Shown: positions 1 to 12,831, numbered from the stretch's first letter. The stretch: DNA of 64,000 nt from Flaccisagitta enflata (GCA_965153355.1 OZ231126.1:90272001-90336000), one strand, 5' to 3'. Translations and numbers: made by a program. Notes: generated from the letters alone by a model not told the origin.

Positions 1-139
1 TAACTATGCTCATACCGTTGCTTTTGAATACAGAAATATAAACAAAGTCTTGGTATGGGAATATGGAAACATTGTGATGAATTTTGGCACTGTCTCCAGA
101 TATCAGTCTTGTTCTGTTTCTCTCTGCTTCCCTTTTTTT

Positions 140-485
140 GGGCAGCGGCCCCAAAGTGCCGATGTCCTGTAAGACCCAGGGGTGAATTTCTACATGTCCA
201 TCTGTCCCCCCCCCCTGAAGCTTCTCAAGCCTCAATCCCTATTGAATAACATGAGAAATTGATAAAATGCAAACTTCCCATTGAATAACATGGCAAATTG
301 ATGAGAAATTGGAAAAAATGCAAAACTCTCATAGAATATTTTGGGAAATTGCTCCTAAGGCCTCAAATATGCTCTCTCAGGACGTATTCACCCCTGTGTC
401 TTACAGGACATTGGCCCTTTGGGGCCGCTGCCCCTCTCTCACTTCACTTCTTCAGCTATCACTCCCTTTGGGCCTCTAACTTGTT
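140..485 (+). mobile_element. Foldback-like element B1
   Basis: GGGCAGCGGCCCCAAAG start, hairpin GTCCTGTAAGAC, and an inverted copy of the whole end at 380-434, followed by a 3' module ending CCCTTTGGGCCTCTAACTTGTT. Its core lacks the usual 21 bp array. Confidence 0.65.
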
Positions 486-486
486 T

Positions 487-656
<170 letters not shown>

Positions 657-776
657 CTCATTTCCTCTGTTTTTTATTATCTTTTGCATTCCTATTTCCT
701 TATTTCCTTTTTTCCTTTTTCCTCGTTTTCCATTTACTTCCTTCCAAAAGAAGAACGGTCATTGGAATTGCGTTAG

Positions 777-1370
777 CGGCAATGCAATGTTAGCAGCGGT
801 GGCGATGTCTGCGGCAGTGGCGATGTCTGCGGCAGTGGCGACGTCTGCGGCAGTGCGATGTCAGCGGCGGTACGATGTTAGCGATGGTGCTAGCAGTGAT
901 AGCAGCGGTGCTAGCAGTGGTGGCGGCGGTGCTAGATGCGATAGCAGCGATGCTAGCAAAGTTGGCAGCGGCGACGTCTGCGGCAGTGCGATGTCAGCGG
1001 CGGTACGATGTTAGCGATGGTGCTAGCAGTGATAGCAGCGGTGCTAGCAGTGGTGGCGGCGGTGCTAGCAGCGATGGCAGCGATGCTAGCAAAGTTGGCA
1101 GCGGCGATGATGGTGGTGGTGGCGATGTCAGCGGTGGTGATAGCAATGGAATAATGATCTATTTTTTGTCACAAAACTAAATTTGAGATGATGTTGGATA
1201 GTAATGGTGGCAATGCAATGTTAATTGCGGTGCTAGCAGCGGTGGTGGCAATGCAATGTTAGCGGCGGTGCTAGCAGCGGTGGCGGCGATGATGTTGGCG
1301 GTGGCGATATCACCGGCGGTGATAGCAATGGTATGCAATGGTAGCGGCGGCATACGCGCCACGCGGCAAA
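777..1370 (+). repeat. GC-rich minisatellite GGTGCTAGCAGCGGTGGCGAT
   Basis: GCGGCGGTGCTAGCAGTGAT-like units, including a duplicated block (about 855-960 and 983-1090). Confidence 0.85.
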
Positions 1371-2044
1371 GGCGGCGACGTAGCCGTTGTTGACCTCTTT
1401 TTTTCTCCTCCACAATAACTTTTTCCATTTCCTTTTTCTTCTATTTCTTTTTCTTTTGCCCTCCAAGTCAAAGGATGATAACACTATTCCTTTTTTTTTT
1501 CAAACAAATGAAAACGGTTCGTCCTTAGATTGTACTCGTTATGGATACACCACTCAATGCCTTGATAACCGTCAATACAGAGATACTACTTGAACTTTAC
1601 CTTCTTTCGCTCTTCATCCGTTATTCTTGGATCAATAACCAACTCTTCGTTCGCGGCATTGTCCTTAAGAAAAATCGAAAGGGGCTTCAACACCCCACAC
1701 CCCCACCCCCACCGCTAACCCCCCCCCCCTCATTCTCCCCTTACCTTCTTTCGTTTCCTTTTCTTCTTTAAGCCAGTATGACGTCATGTTAGCGCGTGTT
1801 ATCGTAAAGGGAATCGCGTACAACTCCTTGGGCTTGAACTCTACCTAATACTTTTGCCTGTCTCTCTCTCTGTTTGTCTCACTTACCTTTATTTCCTTTA
1901 TGACTATCTCTTCCTACTTTTCCATTTTTCCGCGCGCTTGAAGAAAGAGAGAGAGTGACTCTTGTTTTACTACCTCAGAACCTCGAGACGAAAAGAAAAC
2001 GCACGTGAGTGTTAGTCTACGACTGATGAAAAGTAGGCAAATAT

Positions 2045-2124
2045 GACAATGAAAGGCAAAGAAAGGCAAAGAAAGGCAAAGAAAGGCAAAGAGAGGCAGG
2101 GGAAGGCAAAGAAAGGAGGGAAAG
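2045..2124 (+). repeat. Minisatellite GAAAGGCAAA, left of MITE
   Basis: 10 bp units. The same array resumes on the other side of the MITE at 2850-3190, so the MITE landed inside it. Confidence 0.85.
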
Positions 2125-2849
2125 GCCTATCCATTGAATCACGAACTCTGGGCTGGAAATTAGGCCAGTTAAGGCCCATTCCACTGAAGCACGACCTCGT
2201 GCTTCAGTGGAATTGGAATTCGTGCTTCAGTGGATTGACTTATGACATCTTTTTGCACTGCAATTGACCTTTTTTCATGCTGCAATGAAATAAAAAAATA
2301 TTAAGTTTTTTTATTTGATTGGTTTGATTTCTTTTAATTCAGAATTGTGTTTTTCTTTTCTTTTTCTAAAGTATCTTCTATGAATATCTTTATATTTTTT
2401 TCATTTTAATTTTTCCTTCTCTTTTATCATAAAATCTTTCCCTAAACTTTTTCTTCTTTTTCTTTCTTTTTTTTTTTTGAAGGAAAAAAAGTTTTCTTAC
2501 ATGTTATTGTTTTTTTTTTCAAGATGATAAAAACTAAAATGTAAAAAAAAATGTTTTTTTTTTATATCGAAATTCTCAAGGAGAAAAAGGGAGAGATGAT
2601 AAGAAATAGAGGAGACATAGAGAGAGAGATGGAAAGAAAAGAGCGGATTCCTTGATTCCTTCAAATAAAAGACCTAAAAAATCATTTTCTCTATCTTTTC
2701 TATTGTGACAAAATAAGTTACTCCCAATTCCACTGAAGCTCGAATTGCAAATGGTCCTAGTTATTCTTCATTCCACTGAAGCACTAGGGTGTGCTTCAGA
2801 GGAAATAATACTAACTTAAGCACGAATTTCGTGATTCAGAGGATGCCCC
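2125..2849. mobile_element. Palindrome-rich MITE, copy 1
   Basis: Ends GCCTATCCATTGAATCACGA and (reverse complement) GGGGCATCCTCTGAATCACG. It is flanked by a 9 bp duplication GAGGGAAAG (2116-2124, 2850-2858) inside a GAAAGGCAAA minisatellite. Each subterminal region has hairpins built on CCACTGAAGCACGA and its complement. No coding capacity. Confidence 0.72.
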
Positions 2850-3190
2850 GAGGGAAAGACATAGAAAGGCAGAGAAAAGCAGAGAAAGGCAAAGAAAGGC
2901 AAAGAAAGGCAGGGGAGGGCAAAAAACGCAGAGAAAGGCAATGAAAGGCAGAGAAAGGCAAAGAAAGGCAAAGAAAGGCAAAGAGAGGCAGGGGAAGGCA
3001 AAGAAAGGAGGGAAAGACATAGAAAGGCAGAGAAAAGCAGAGAAAGGCAAAGAAAGGCGAAGAAAGGCAGGGAAAGGCAAAAAACGCAGAGAAAGGCAAT
3101 GAAAGGCAGAAAAGGCAATGAAAGACAAGGAAAGGCCAACTGAGGCCGAGAAAGGTAAGGAAAGGCAAGAAAAGGCAAAGATTGGTTATT
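2850..3190 (+). repeat. Minisatellite GAAAGGCAAA, right of MITE
   Basis: About 30 units of GAAAGGCAAA/GAGAAAGGCA, with a longer internal period visible as repeated GGGAAAGACATAGAAAGGC. Confidence 0.85.
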
Positions 3191-3371
3191 GAAGGCGAGC
3201 TAAAGGATGGATGGGCTGGTGGACAAGCCACTTTGTCATTGTCTGTGAGCGCGAGTGACATGGGGCCTTGGATTATGGCAGAAGACCGAAGAACAGAAGA
3301 ACAGACGACCGAAGAAATACCTTGATGAGTATTTTATCGTATCTTTTTTCACGTTTGCCAGTAAATGTAAT

Positions 3372-3984
3372 GTTACTACGCGAATTAAAAAAAACGCAAG
3401 TTTTTCTATATATGATTTTTGCGCCTTTGGTTCACTTGCGGTATGATTTATTGGTGACCAAATTGAAGCTTTTTTCGAGGGCTTTCTTTTGAGCGCAATC
3501 CCACATCTGTAGCTTTATTCGTTTAGAAATTACATTCAAATGAAGGTACATGAGTCAAAATTTAAAAATGCAGTAAGAGGAAAAAAAAGGATGTTTTGGG
3601 GGTGAAGATGATGGAGTAATTGCACTGCTATGAGCAATCGGGCATTGTTCTACCCATGCTGTCTGCTTTTATAGTTCCTATATTTGAGTTCCTCAATGTC
3701 TATGATGAAAAATGAAGCACTGACTTTAATTGAATGTGATAAAACCTTTAAGATCAACATGGATCAAACTGAAAATCAAAGGCGAAAAATATGTCAAGTA
3801 CATGTCCTTTTTGCACGGCTATTCTCTGCATCAACTTGATTCTGATGGCCTAAACTCTTTGATATGATGCACAAAAACTAAAAAAAAACTAAACTAGCTT
3901 GCAAAAAGCTGCTCAGAGCATAAATAAAGTCCAATTTAAGCTCTTTAATGAAAAACTTGCGTTTTTTTTAATTCGGGTAGTAAC
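3372..3984. mobile_element. 613 bp element with 35 bp terminal inverted repeats
   Basis: The left end GTTACTACGCGAATTAAAAA... is matched in inverted form at 3950-3984 with one mismatch in about 35. No clear target duplication and no ORF of note. A related single end occurs at 43343-43373. Confidence 0.6.
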
Positions 3985-4545
3985 TCACAAATTACAATGG
4001 CTAATCTATCAAAGTACATACGCTATAGCTCGCGCCTAACTTGTCATTCTTACTCTACGCGCAACACGTATCACCAGCCCTGATCTTAGTGTTTTTTTCT
4101 AGCGGGCCAGTCGGGCCCGCTCCCAAGAATTTTAGCGGGCCCGTGAGAAAAACAGCGGGCCCGACCAAATTACAGTTTAACTGCAACTAAAATCTACATG
4201 ATCAATGTCAAAACAAAACAATTGCGTCCCCTGAGTCTTTAGACTGCTTTTAAAACAATTTGAAAGAATTTCTGTATCTTGTCAAAAACTGTTTTGCAAG
4301 AAAGAGGAAAAAACTTGGCGATGTTATGGTCAATGTGTGCTTCTTGCTGATTAAGAACTTGAGAATGAACTTTTTAATGAAGGCATGAACAAACAAATGA
4401 ATAATTAAATGAATCAGAGAATGAATGAATCAAAGAAGAAAGAAAGAAAGAAAGAAACAAGGCCAACACCTATAAGTCGCGTGCAGGACAAAAATAACTG
4501 GACTGACCTGACTCCTTATTGTATCTTTTTATCAAAATCAGACTT

Positions 4546-5600
4546 GAACCAGACCCAAACCAGACTCAAACCAGACTCAAACCAGACTCAAACCAGACTC
4601 AAACCAGACCCAAACCAGACTCAAACCATACTCAAACCAGACTCAAACCAGACTCAAACCAGACTCAAACCAGACTCAAACCAGACTCAAACCAGAATTA
4701 AACCAGACTCAAACCAGAATTAAACCAGACTCAAACCAGACTCAAACCAGACCCAAACCAGACTCAAACCAGACTCAAACCAGACTCAAACCAGACTCAA
4801 ACCAGACTCAAACCAGACTCAAACCAGACTCAAACCAGACTCAAACCAGACTCAAACCAGACTCAAACCAGACTCAAACCAGACTCAAACCAGACTCAAA
4901 CCAGACTCAATCCAAACTCAAACCAGACTTAAACCAGACTTAAACCAGACAGACTTAAACAGCAGACTTAAACCAGCAGACTTAAACCAGCATACTTAAA
5001 CCAGCAGACTTAAACCAGCAGACTTAAACCAGCAGACTAAAACCAGTTCAAGCCAACCGAAACCAAGCAGATTCTAAACCAGCGGATTTAAACCACAGAC
5101 TTAAACCAGCAGACATAAACCAGCAGACTTGAATCAGCAGACTTAAACCAGAAGACTTAAACCAGCAGACCTAATCCAGCAGACTTAAACCAGCAGACTT
5201 AACCAGCGGACTTAAACCAGCAGACTTAAACCACCAGACATAAACCAGCAGACTTAAATCAGGAGACTTAAAACAGAAGACTTAAACCAGCAGACCAAAA
5301 CCAGCAGACCAAAACCAGCAGACTTGAACCAGCAGACTTAAACCAGCAGACTTAAACCAGCAGACTTAAACCAGCAGACTTAACCAGCAGACCTAAATCA
5401 GCCAACTTAAACCAGCAGACTCAAACCAGCCAACTTAAACCAGCCAACTTAAACCAGCCAACTTAAACCAGCAGACCTAAACCAGCAGACCTAAACCAGC
5501 AGACCTAAACCCGCAGCCCTAAATCAGCCAACTTAAACCAGCTGACCTAAACCAGCCAACTTAAGCCAGCCAACCTAAACCAGCCAACTTAAACCAGCCA
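4546..5600 (+). repeat. Minisatellite CCAGACTCAAA / CCAGCAGACTTAAA
   Basis: Tandem units of about 11 bp (CCAGACTCAAA), changing after 4950 into 14 bp units (CCAGCAGACTTAAA) and CCAGCCAACTTAAA variants. An ordered shift of variants suggests stepwise expansion. Confidence 0.9.
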
Positions 5601-6030
5601 ACCAAAAATGACCAAAAATGACCAAAATGACTAAATGACCAAAAATGACCAAAATGACCGAAATGACCGAAATGACCGAAATGACTGAAAATGACCAAAA
5701 ATGACCAAAAATGACCAAAATTGATCAAAAATGATCAAAAATGATCAAAAATGACCAAAATGACCAAAAATGACCAAAAATGACCAAAAATGACCAAAAA
5801 TGACCAAAAATGACCAAAAATAACCGAAATGACTGAATTGACCGAATTGAACGAAATGACCGAAAATGACCAAAAATGACCAAAAATGACCTAAAATGAC
5901 CAAAAATGACCAAAATGACCAAAATAACCAAAATGACCAAAATGACCAAAAATGACCAAAAATGATAAAAAATGACCAAAAACAACCAATAATTCTCAAA
6001 AACACCAAAAAAATGATTCAAAATAACTCC
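5601..6030 (+). repeat. Minisatellite ATGACCAAAA
   Basis: About 40 units of 9-10 bp, with ATGACCGAA variants. It continues the HINE core. Confidence 0.9.
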
Positions 6031-6744
6031 AGACGACCCAAAATGTCAAAAAACGACGCAACCGACCGACGGACCGACCGACCGACGGACCGACCGACGG
6101 ACCGACGGAGTGGGTTGTAGAGTCGCGTGCACGCGACTAAAAAGGATGAAAAAAAATGGAAGTTGGGAAGGCATGAATTGTTACAGGATTGAAGAAAGAT
6201 GTCGGAATCAGTCGTTCTGTGCAGTATGAAGAATGGGGTTATGGATCAACCAACCAATAAACCAACAAACAGACCATCCAACCAACTCACTAAAACAAAG
6301 CTGATAATAAGAAAGTGCGCATCACTCAATGATCATTTCACACTCGGCATGTGGACGTGGAGGAACAAATGCTTTAGAAAGATCTAAGAGCAATTATCAC
6401 CATTTCTTTTATATGAAAAATGCCAAGCAAAATGACAGCGGGCCCGTCGGGCCCGCAGCTAGGATAAATAGCGGGCCCGACAGAAAAAATGCGGGCCTCG
6501 GGCCCGCGGGCCCGCTCTAAAATCAGGGCTGCGTATCACGTTAACATACACGCACGCACGCAAGCACGCGCGCGCGGTCTCTCTTGCCTGCCGTTACGCC
6601 CGGTGGTTGAGTCCTCGTCTTTGTACCTCTTCTGTCAACAAGCACCAAAAAAAAATCCATTTGACAAGGGAGACGAAAACTACCTCGACACCAAAGCTGT
6701 GATACGGTGGTAAAGTGGGGGGTGGCAAAAAAGAAATTGTGGAT

Positions 6745-7012
6745 TGGTGGTGGTGGTGGTGGTGGTGGTGGTGGTGGTGGTGGTGGTGGTGGTGGTGGTG
6801 GTGGTGGTGGTGGTGGTGGTGGTGGTGGTGGTGGTGGTGGTGGTGGTGGTGGTGGTGGTGGTGGTGGTGGTGGCGGTGGTGGTGGTGGTGGTGGTGGTGG
6901 TGGTGGTGGTGGTGGTGGTGGTGGTGGTGGTGGTGGTGGTGGTGGTGGTGGTGGTGGCGTTGGTGGTGGTGGTGGTGGTGGTGGTGGTGGCGTTGGTGGT
7001 TGTGGTGGTGGT
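6745..7012 (+). repeat. (GGT)n microsatellite
   Basis: About 89 triplets with a few GGC interruptions. Open in all frames (Gly, Trp, Val; His on the other strand). Confidence 0.95.
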
Positions 7013-7084
7013 GAAGCCAGAGAGGGGTGGTGCTGACTGGTGTTGCGGTAGTGACTACGAGAAGGTGGTAAATAGGCGGCGACT

Positions 7085-7315
7085 TGAAAAAAGAGGCTCG
7101 ATGGGAGCGTTTTAGAGGAGGTGGTTTAGAGGAAGCCACCAAGAGGAAGTGATTAGGAGGAAGCAACTTGGAGGAAGCGGTTGGAGAGGAAGCAGCAGAG
7201 TGGAGGCGGCAAATCAAAAGCAACATGGAGGAAGTGATTTGGGAGAAAATGATTTGGGAGGAAGCGGCTAACAGGAAGCGACTTGAAGGAAGCGACTTGA
7301 GGGAAGCGGTAGCGT
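7085..7315 (+). repeat. Minisatellite GAGGAAGCGACTTG
   Basis: Diverged units of 14-20 bp containing GGAAGC and GACTTG/GATTTG. Confidence 0.7.
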
Positions 7316-7526
7316 AGAAAGAAAAGTTGATTCAAAACACGGTATCCAATTTGCTTTTCCGCCAACAAAAGAGCGTCCTCTCCTAACGCTCTCTAACGCA
7401 CTCTAACGGGAGAAAACATTAACCCAGCTACTTTTCAAATTCTACCATCTTCTGCCCCATTTTTCGTCCCCATTAACGCACCAAAATGACGAGAAAATGA
7501 GAAAGAAAGTTGATTGTGTGTGTTGG

Positions 7527-7790
<264 letters not shown>

Positions 7791-8148
7791 ATTAGAACTT
7801 AAACAGACAGACAGATAGATTAACCGCAAGACATGCAGGCAGAAAAACAGCCAAACAATGACAAAAAAAGACGCAGAAAATCATGCCATCTGACAGACAA
7901 AATGGAATATACCGAGACGCAGTCGACAGTCCGGCAGACAGACAGACGAACGAACAGAAAGACTGACAGGCAAAAATGAGAGGAGACAATAAAGGCTCGT
8001 TTCTAACGATCAAGCCAACTCGTGTTGAGCAAGTAGTTTCTTCCATTGTTCGCAGGTTGCATAAAAAAACGTTTGCGTAAGTGACGACTCGTTTCTTGTC
8101 GTTTGGGCGAAAAACACAGTTCCTTTGGAGAAGACGTGTCGTGGGAAT

Positions 8149-8362
8149 GAATGAATGAATGAATGAATGAATGAATGAATGAATGAATGAATGAATGAAT
8201 GAATGAATGAATGAATGAATGAATGAATGAATGAATGGATGAAGTAAGGGAAGAATGAATGAATGAATGAATGAATGAATGAATGAATGAATGAATGAAT
8301 GAATGAATGAATGAATGAATGAATGAATGAATGAACGAATAAATGAATGAATGAATGAACGA
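8149..8362 (+). repeat. (GAAT)n microsatellite
   Basis: Two runs separated by GGATGAAGTAAGGGAA. Confidence 0.95.
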
Positions 8363-8486
8363 CTTATCATTTTCTCATTTAATGACTGAATAGATAAATG
8401 ATTGAGTAAACTAATGGATGAATGATTCTTTTTTATTTAAGATCGGCAGCGCTCATAATGGAAAAGGAGAAATGAGGGAAATCATA

Positions 8487-8640
8487 TGAAAGTTGGACAG
8501 CATAGGTACCCAACCCCTATCTTGCTATCCCCCATCTTAGTATCCCGTATCTTTCTTGAGGATGACAGCCTTGGGGCTATAAATGGTATCTAATCCGGGC
8601 CCATCACAACTATCCTCAGTGGTAAATACATATAAACGAC
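8487..8640 (+). repeat. Dispersed repeat family D, copy 1
   Basis: Shares CATATGAAAGTTGGACA and CCATCACAACTATCC, among other blocks, with 61371-61480. Confidence 0.55.
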
Positions 8641-8925
8641 TAAGCCAATCTTAAGTACAGTTACACCTCGCTTTAAGAGATACAGGAGTCAACGAAGGAT
8701 TACTCATTGTCAGCCGTACCCAATATTCTCCTCAATTCGTGTGTTTTGAAACAAAGAAATCGTAAGTAATTCGTCATTAATCGTTCTTTTTTATCTTTCT
8801 TTCTCTATGCCCTTATCTCCTTCTTTTGCCCATTCTGCAAACGGACGATTCCTTTCATCTGTGCAGGTAAGTAATCTCTATCTAGTGTCATGCCATGTTC
8901 ATCATTCAAGACGCGACGACTTTGA

Positions 8926-8928
<3 letters not shown>

Positions 8929-9015
<87 letters not shown>
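8929..9015 (+). repeat. (TTG)n microsatellite
   Basis: About 29 triplets, directly upstream of foldback B2. Confidence 0.95.
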
Positions 9016-9017
<2 letters not shown>

Positions 9018-9035
9018 TATTTTTACTTTTTTTTT

Positions 9036-9628
9036 GGGGGGGGGGGCAGCAGCCCCGAAGGAGACGAAGTCCTGTAGAACACAGGGGGACTTTCTCAGAC
9101 CTGCCTCTCAGGCCTCTAATCCAGCCTCTCAGACCTCAAATCGTGCCTCTCAGGCCTCAAATCCAACCTCTCAGGCCTCACACCTGGCCTCTCAAGCCTC
9201 AAATTAGGCCTCTCAGACCTCAAATCCAAATTTTCAGGACTCAAACCTGGCCTCTCAGGCCTCAAACTAGGCCTCGCAGGCCTCAAATCAGCCATCTAAG
9301 CCTCAATTTATTGCTCTCAGGCTTCAAATCGGTCCTGTGATTTCAAGCCTTAATCCAGCTCTTCCAAGCCTCAAGTCAGCCCTCTCAAGCTTCCGATTGG
9401 CATTCTCAGGCCTTCGTAGGCCTCAGTTTAGGCTCTAGAAGGCCTTCAGTCAGCGCTCTGTAGCATCTCATCCCCTTCTTCAGGCAGGATGAACAAAAGT
9501 CCCCCTGTGTTCTACAGGACTTTGTCCCCTCTGGGGCGGCTGCCCTGCTTCCCCTCCCTCCAATTCACAATCACTCAAAGCAGAGCAACGGGTATCGCTG
9601 ACCACATATTGCCCTTGGGCGACCTGTT
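9036..9628 (+). mobile_element. Foldback-like element B2
   Basis: GGGCAGCAGCCCCGAAGG, hairpin CCTGTAGAACACAGG, a core of CTCAGGCCTCAAAT repeats (9100-9440), an inverted copy of the end (9488-9547), then CGGGTATCGCTGACCA and terminal TTGCCCTTGGGCGACCTGTT. Confidence 0.75.
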
Positions 9629-9644
9629 TCTCTCTTTTTTGTAA

Positions 9645-10490
9645 CCATTGTGCGAGGGTCGAACAGCGAATACAATATCCAATAAGTAAATGACGCATTC
9701 TTCTTAATTCAAGGGTAACCGGTGCCAACCAAAAAAATTTCTTAAGAAGCTCACGTGGTAATTAAATGATTACCACATTGTATTTAAATGATTACCTCGT
9801 GATGATTAAATGATTTCCAATGGGCCTTCTGAATTCATTTCCGTTGGAATTTCCTGACCTTTACTAAGGCAAAATACATGCAAAGGCCTCACCTAAAAAT
9901 AAATAATCTTCTTTTTTCTATAATATTTCCTCCGATTTACACTTATGGGTATTACTATATGCCTCTCTTTCGCAATTTGTTCGCTTAATCAAGGAGCCTC
10001 GAAAAATCTTAACAACAACGATGGAAAAATGTTAATGAGAATTTAACGGTAAAGACTAAATGTTAATGACAGATAAACGTAAATGACGCTAATCAAGCTG
10101 GAATAGGATTGGGTAATTGTGGTCGGTTTTAGAAAGAAAACAAAAGGAATTGAAATTAAAAGAAAAAGGAGTGTTAATGTCTGTGGAAGTAAATTGATCT
10201 GATTACTCCATATCATGATGAAAGGCCAAAAAAGTGCTCTTGCGATTAATAGGCAACGTTTGACACTCGATGCGTGCAATCCGCGATGATCATGGTATCG
10301 ATTCATAGAAACCGCATTTATTCAAATTTTGCTATGGAATCAGGGAGAAAAGCGTTACAACAATGAGATCTGAAATTTGCATGATTAAGCACTTTATAAA
10401 CTGAAATGAAAAAAGTGTTGTTCGAACGTCTTTTTCTTTTTTTTCTTTTTTCATTTTTTTATCGGTGCGATATCAAACGTCCGATTTAGA
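9645..10490. other. No gene recognised
   Basis: AT-rich unique sequence. The minus-strand frame at 10043-10306 is short, hydrophobic and unsupported. Confidence 0.5.
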
Positions 10491-10493
10491 GAG

Positions 10494-10599
<106 letters not shown>

Positions 10600-11490
10600 A
10601 CGGGAGTTAGAACTGTCACAAAAACGGTTACTAACAAATGGTTGACATGACAGCGCCCGATGCCCCGGTTCCCTTGCTTGGGAGTTAAGTTATTAAAAAA
10701 AGGTCATGGGATCGTGATGACCATAAGTAAAGGAAGCAGCGTTTCATTAGTTTAAAAAAACAAATTTTACCTAAACTTTGGCCTGAGAATTAAGACCACG
10801 AATCATCCCATCCGGTCGGAATTTTGGCCTTAGACTGTGATTTTAGCCTAAAGCTGAGCTCAGAGACTCGAGGCCTGGAGTTGTGCCCCAATTTCGTAAA
10901 CAGGGTTTCCAAATTAGGAGTTCAGACTTCTCAGGCTTACATTACGGCCTTGATGATTGAATAAGAGCTATAAATGAACAACTGAAACATGAGGGGAATT
11001 ATGAAAATAAAGGGATATTGAGAACATTGGAACCATTGCATGGACAGGTTGACAAAGAAATGGTAATCTTCTTTTTTTAAAGGTACGAGCAGTAAAAAAA
11101 AGCTAGACGCATAACAGACATGACACGACATGACAAATCTTGCGGCTAGATGGCGTGTCATATAATTGCTTAATTGTTGTGAATGAGTTAGTTAATGTGA
11201 GGGATTAAAGTTCAATGAGCTCTTGAGTCTCTGTGATCACTTTTTGAACATCCGAAATTTTTTCTGATAAAGAATTTTGAAAAATACGACTTTTTCAAGA
11301 AGTTTTCACGCGATTTTGTCAAATTAAAAGATAAGCAGATACGTTGCTAACGACCACAAAAAATGTACCCGCAACACTGGAGGTAAAAATCGCTCATTAA
11401 CATAAGACAAGATAAGCTGAAAAAAAGGCAGATAAAAAAGAGAAAGAGAGAGAAGGAAGAAAGAAAACCTGTCTTTTCACACGCATATAC
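10600..11490. other. No gene recognised
   Basis: AT-rich sequence, no repeats shared with the rest of the window that I could see. Confidence 0.5.
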
Positions 11491-11496
11491 TTCGCC

Positions 11497-11532
<36 letters not shown>

Positions 11533-11635
11533 TAGTATAAGTCTTAACTCTCTGTCTTCCTCCTTAGTTCATTCGGCCTACGATTATACTAGTGAAATAA
11601 TGTGGAAAGCTTCTCTCTCTCTCTCTTACAATGTT

Positions 11636-11638
11636 ACC

Positions 11639-11714
<76 letters not shown>

Positions 11715-11740
11715 CACTCTCTCACATTCTCTCTCTCTCT
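11636..11740 (+). repeat. (TC)n microsatellite before LINE copy 1
   Basis: Runs to the truncated LINE 5' junction. A shorter TC run is at 11500-11530. Confidence 0.95.
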
Positions 11741-12140
11741 GACACGAACTAAGATAAAAACTAAGTACATCCATGACCTAATTGCAAAGTACAATTACAC
11801 TCGTCAACCAATGAGAAACATTTTGAATAGAAGCAAGATTGGTGTCAGAGCTTTAATTATGGGCATGTCTGGCATGTTTGATTGTGCAAACAATTTTCAC
11901 TTTAAATATAAAAGAAAAACTTGCGACCTATGTAGAGAAATAGACAATAAGTCCCATCGGGTAAATCATTGCAAAAAATATACCCACATGAATCTACATG
12001 ATTCAGTAATAAGATTTGACTTTGGTACGATATATTCCTCTGAACTTGTGGATATTGATAAAGCTGAATTTGTCATCCGACATTTATGGGATCTTTCAAA
12101 GGGTAAAAACCAGATGAAACCCCCTGAACTTAGCTCATAA
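11741..12140 (+). pseudogene. LINE copy 1: 5'-truncated non-LTR retrotransposon, C-terminal end
   Basis: An open frame that starts inside a (TC)n tract and ends with TAA at 12140. It aligns by eye with LINE copy 2: a region with GVRALIMG where the other has TIIIARFGMLECG, then the CCHC knuckle C-x2-C-x7-H-x4-C (CDLCREIDNKSHRVNHC) typical of the C-terminus of LINE ORF2 proteins. Reverse transcriptase itself is absent, as expected from 5' truncation. The 3' UTR runs to about 12831, is interrupted by a HINE (12463-12710), and ends AATAAATCAATC directly against (TC)n. Confidence 0.75.
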
Positions 12141-12187
12141 ACAAAACAATTTTATGCTGTTCTATTTATTGGGAAATGATATATGCT

Positions 12188-12228
<41 letters not shown>

Positions 12229-12827
12229 TAGATTTTTAAGAGGGCAGTGATACTGAACACATAGATCGACTTTAGTCTTACAATAGTTTTTGGTCACATA
12301 TTTATTTAAAAAGAAAAAGAAAAAAATAGAAAGTAGTCCATGTACTGATGCAGTTGTAATGTGCAATTGTGAAATTGTTTCATATACCGATTCCGTCATC
12401 GTGTACAATTATGTCTTCTTTCTTGTTTCGCTATTTCTGATGACTAAATTTTTTTTCTATTTTTAGTTGTGGACACGCAACTCTATAAGAGGCTTTGTCC
12501 GTCCGTTGGTCAGTCCGTCCGTCCGTCCGTCCGTCCGTCGGTCCGTCCGTCCATCGGTCCGTCCGTCCGTCATGGTGAACGAGTTGGAAACGAGCGTTTT
12601 TGATACTATTTGTGTATGTTTGAGTGTTGGAGGTGGGTTTGGGTGTGGATGGGGGTTGGATGCCCCTGCCCAACCGTCCGCAACGATATTGTGACCCCGC
12701 GTCACTTGTTTTCTTTATTGTAACTATGCCATAACATAATTGTTACATGTCGTTGACTCTATGCCACACAATTTCTTGCGTGAATACATACAATATATAT
12801 AATGCTATGGACATTAAATAAATAAAT

Positions 12828-12831
<4 letters not shown>
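12141..12831 (+). mobile_element. 3' UTR and tail of LINE copy 1, interrupted by a HINE
   Basis: After the stop comes an internal (TC)n, unique sequence, a HINE insertion, then sequence ending ATTAAATAAATAAATCAATC followed by (TC)n at 12832-12898. The tail matches that of LINE copy 2. Confidence 0.6.
12463..12710 (+). mobile_element. HINE copy (GTGAC subfamily), in LINE 3' UTR
   Basis: TTAGTTGTGGACACGCAAC hairpin, CTCTATAAGAGGC, a GTCCGTCC tract, GTCCGCAAC, and 3' hairpin GTGACCCCGCGTCAC + TTGTT. Confidence 0.75.

Larger units (their letters stand above)
4456..6140 (-). mobile_element. HINE copy with a 1.5 kb minisatellite core
   Basis: In minus orientation it has hairpin-plus-TTGTT (AACAAGGCCAACACC on the plus strand), the subterminal GTCGCGTGC, a huge tandem core, an ACCGACCG tract and the other terminal hairpin GTCGCGTGCACGCGAC. 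It is about ten times longer than most copies because of the core. Confidence 0.7.
4075..6531. mobile_element. Non-autonomous hAT-type element carrying a nested HINE
   Basis: The ends are CAGCCCTGAT...ATCAGGGCTG, flanked by an identical 8 bp duplication CGTATCAC (4067-4074 and 6532-6539), the hallmark of hAT. Subterminal regions (4099-4170, 6437-6517) are rich in the palindromic motif GCGGGCCCG. No transposase was seen. The middle is occupied by a HINE (4456-6140). Confidence 0.75.

Noticed and set aside
780-1370. Ala/Ser/Gly-rich open frames on both strands
   Set aside because: GC-rich minisatellite with block duplication; composition explains the open frames.
4546-5600. CRISPR-like appearance of regular repeats
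   Set aside because: Units are contiguous with no unique spacers, lie within a HINE, and the genome is eukaryotic.
6594-7226. Poly-His / poly-Gly / poly-Trp frames
   Set aside because: Product of a (GGT)n array; six frames are open at once.
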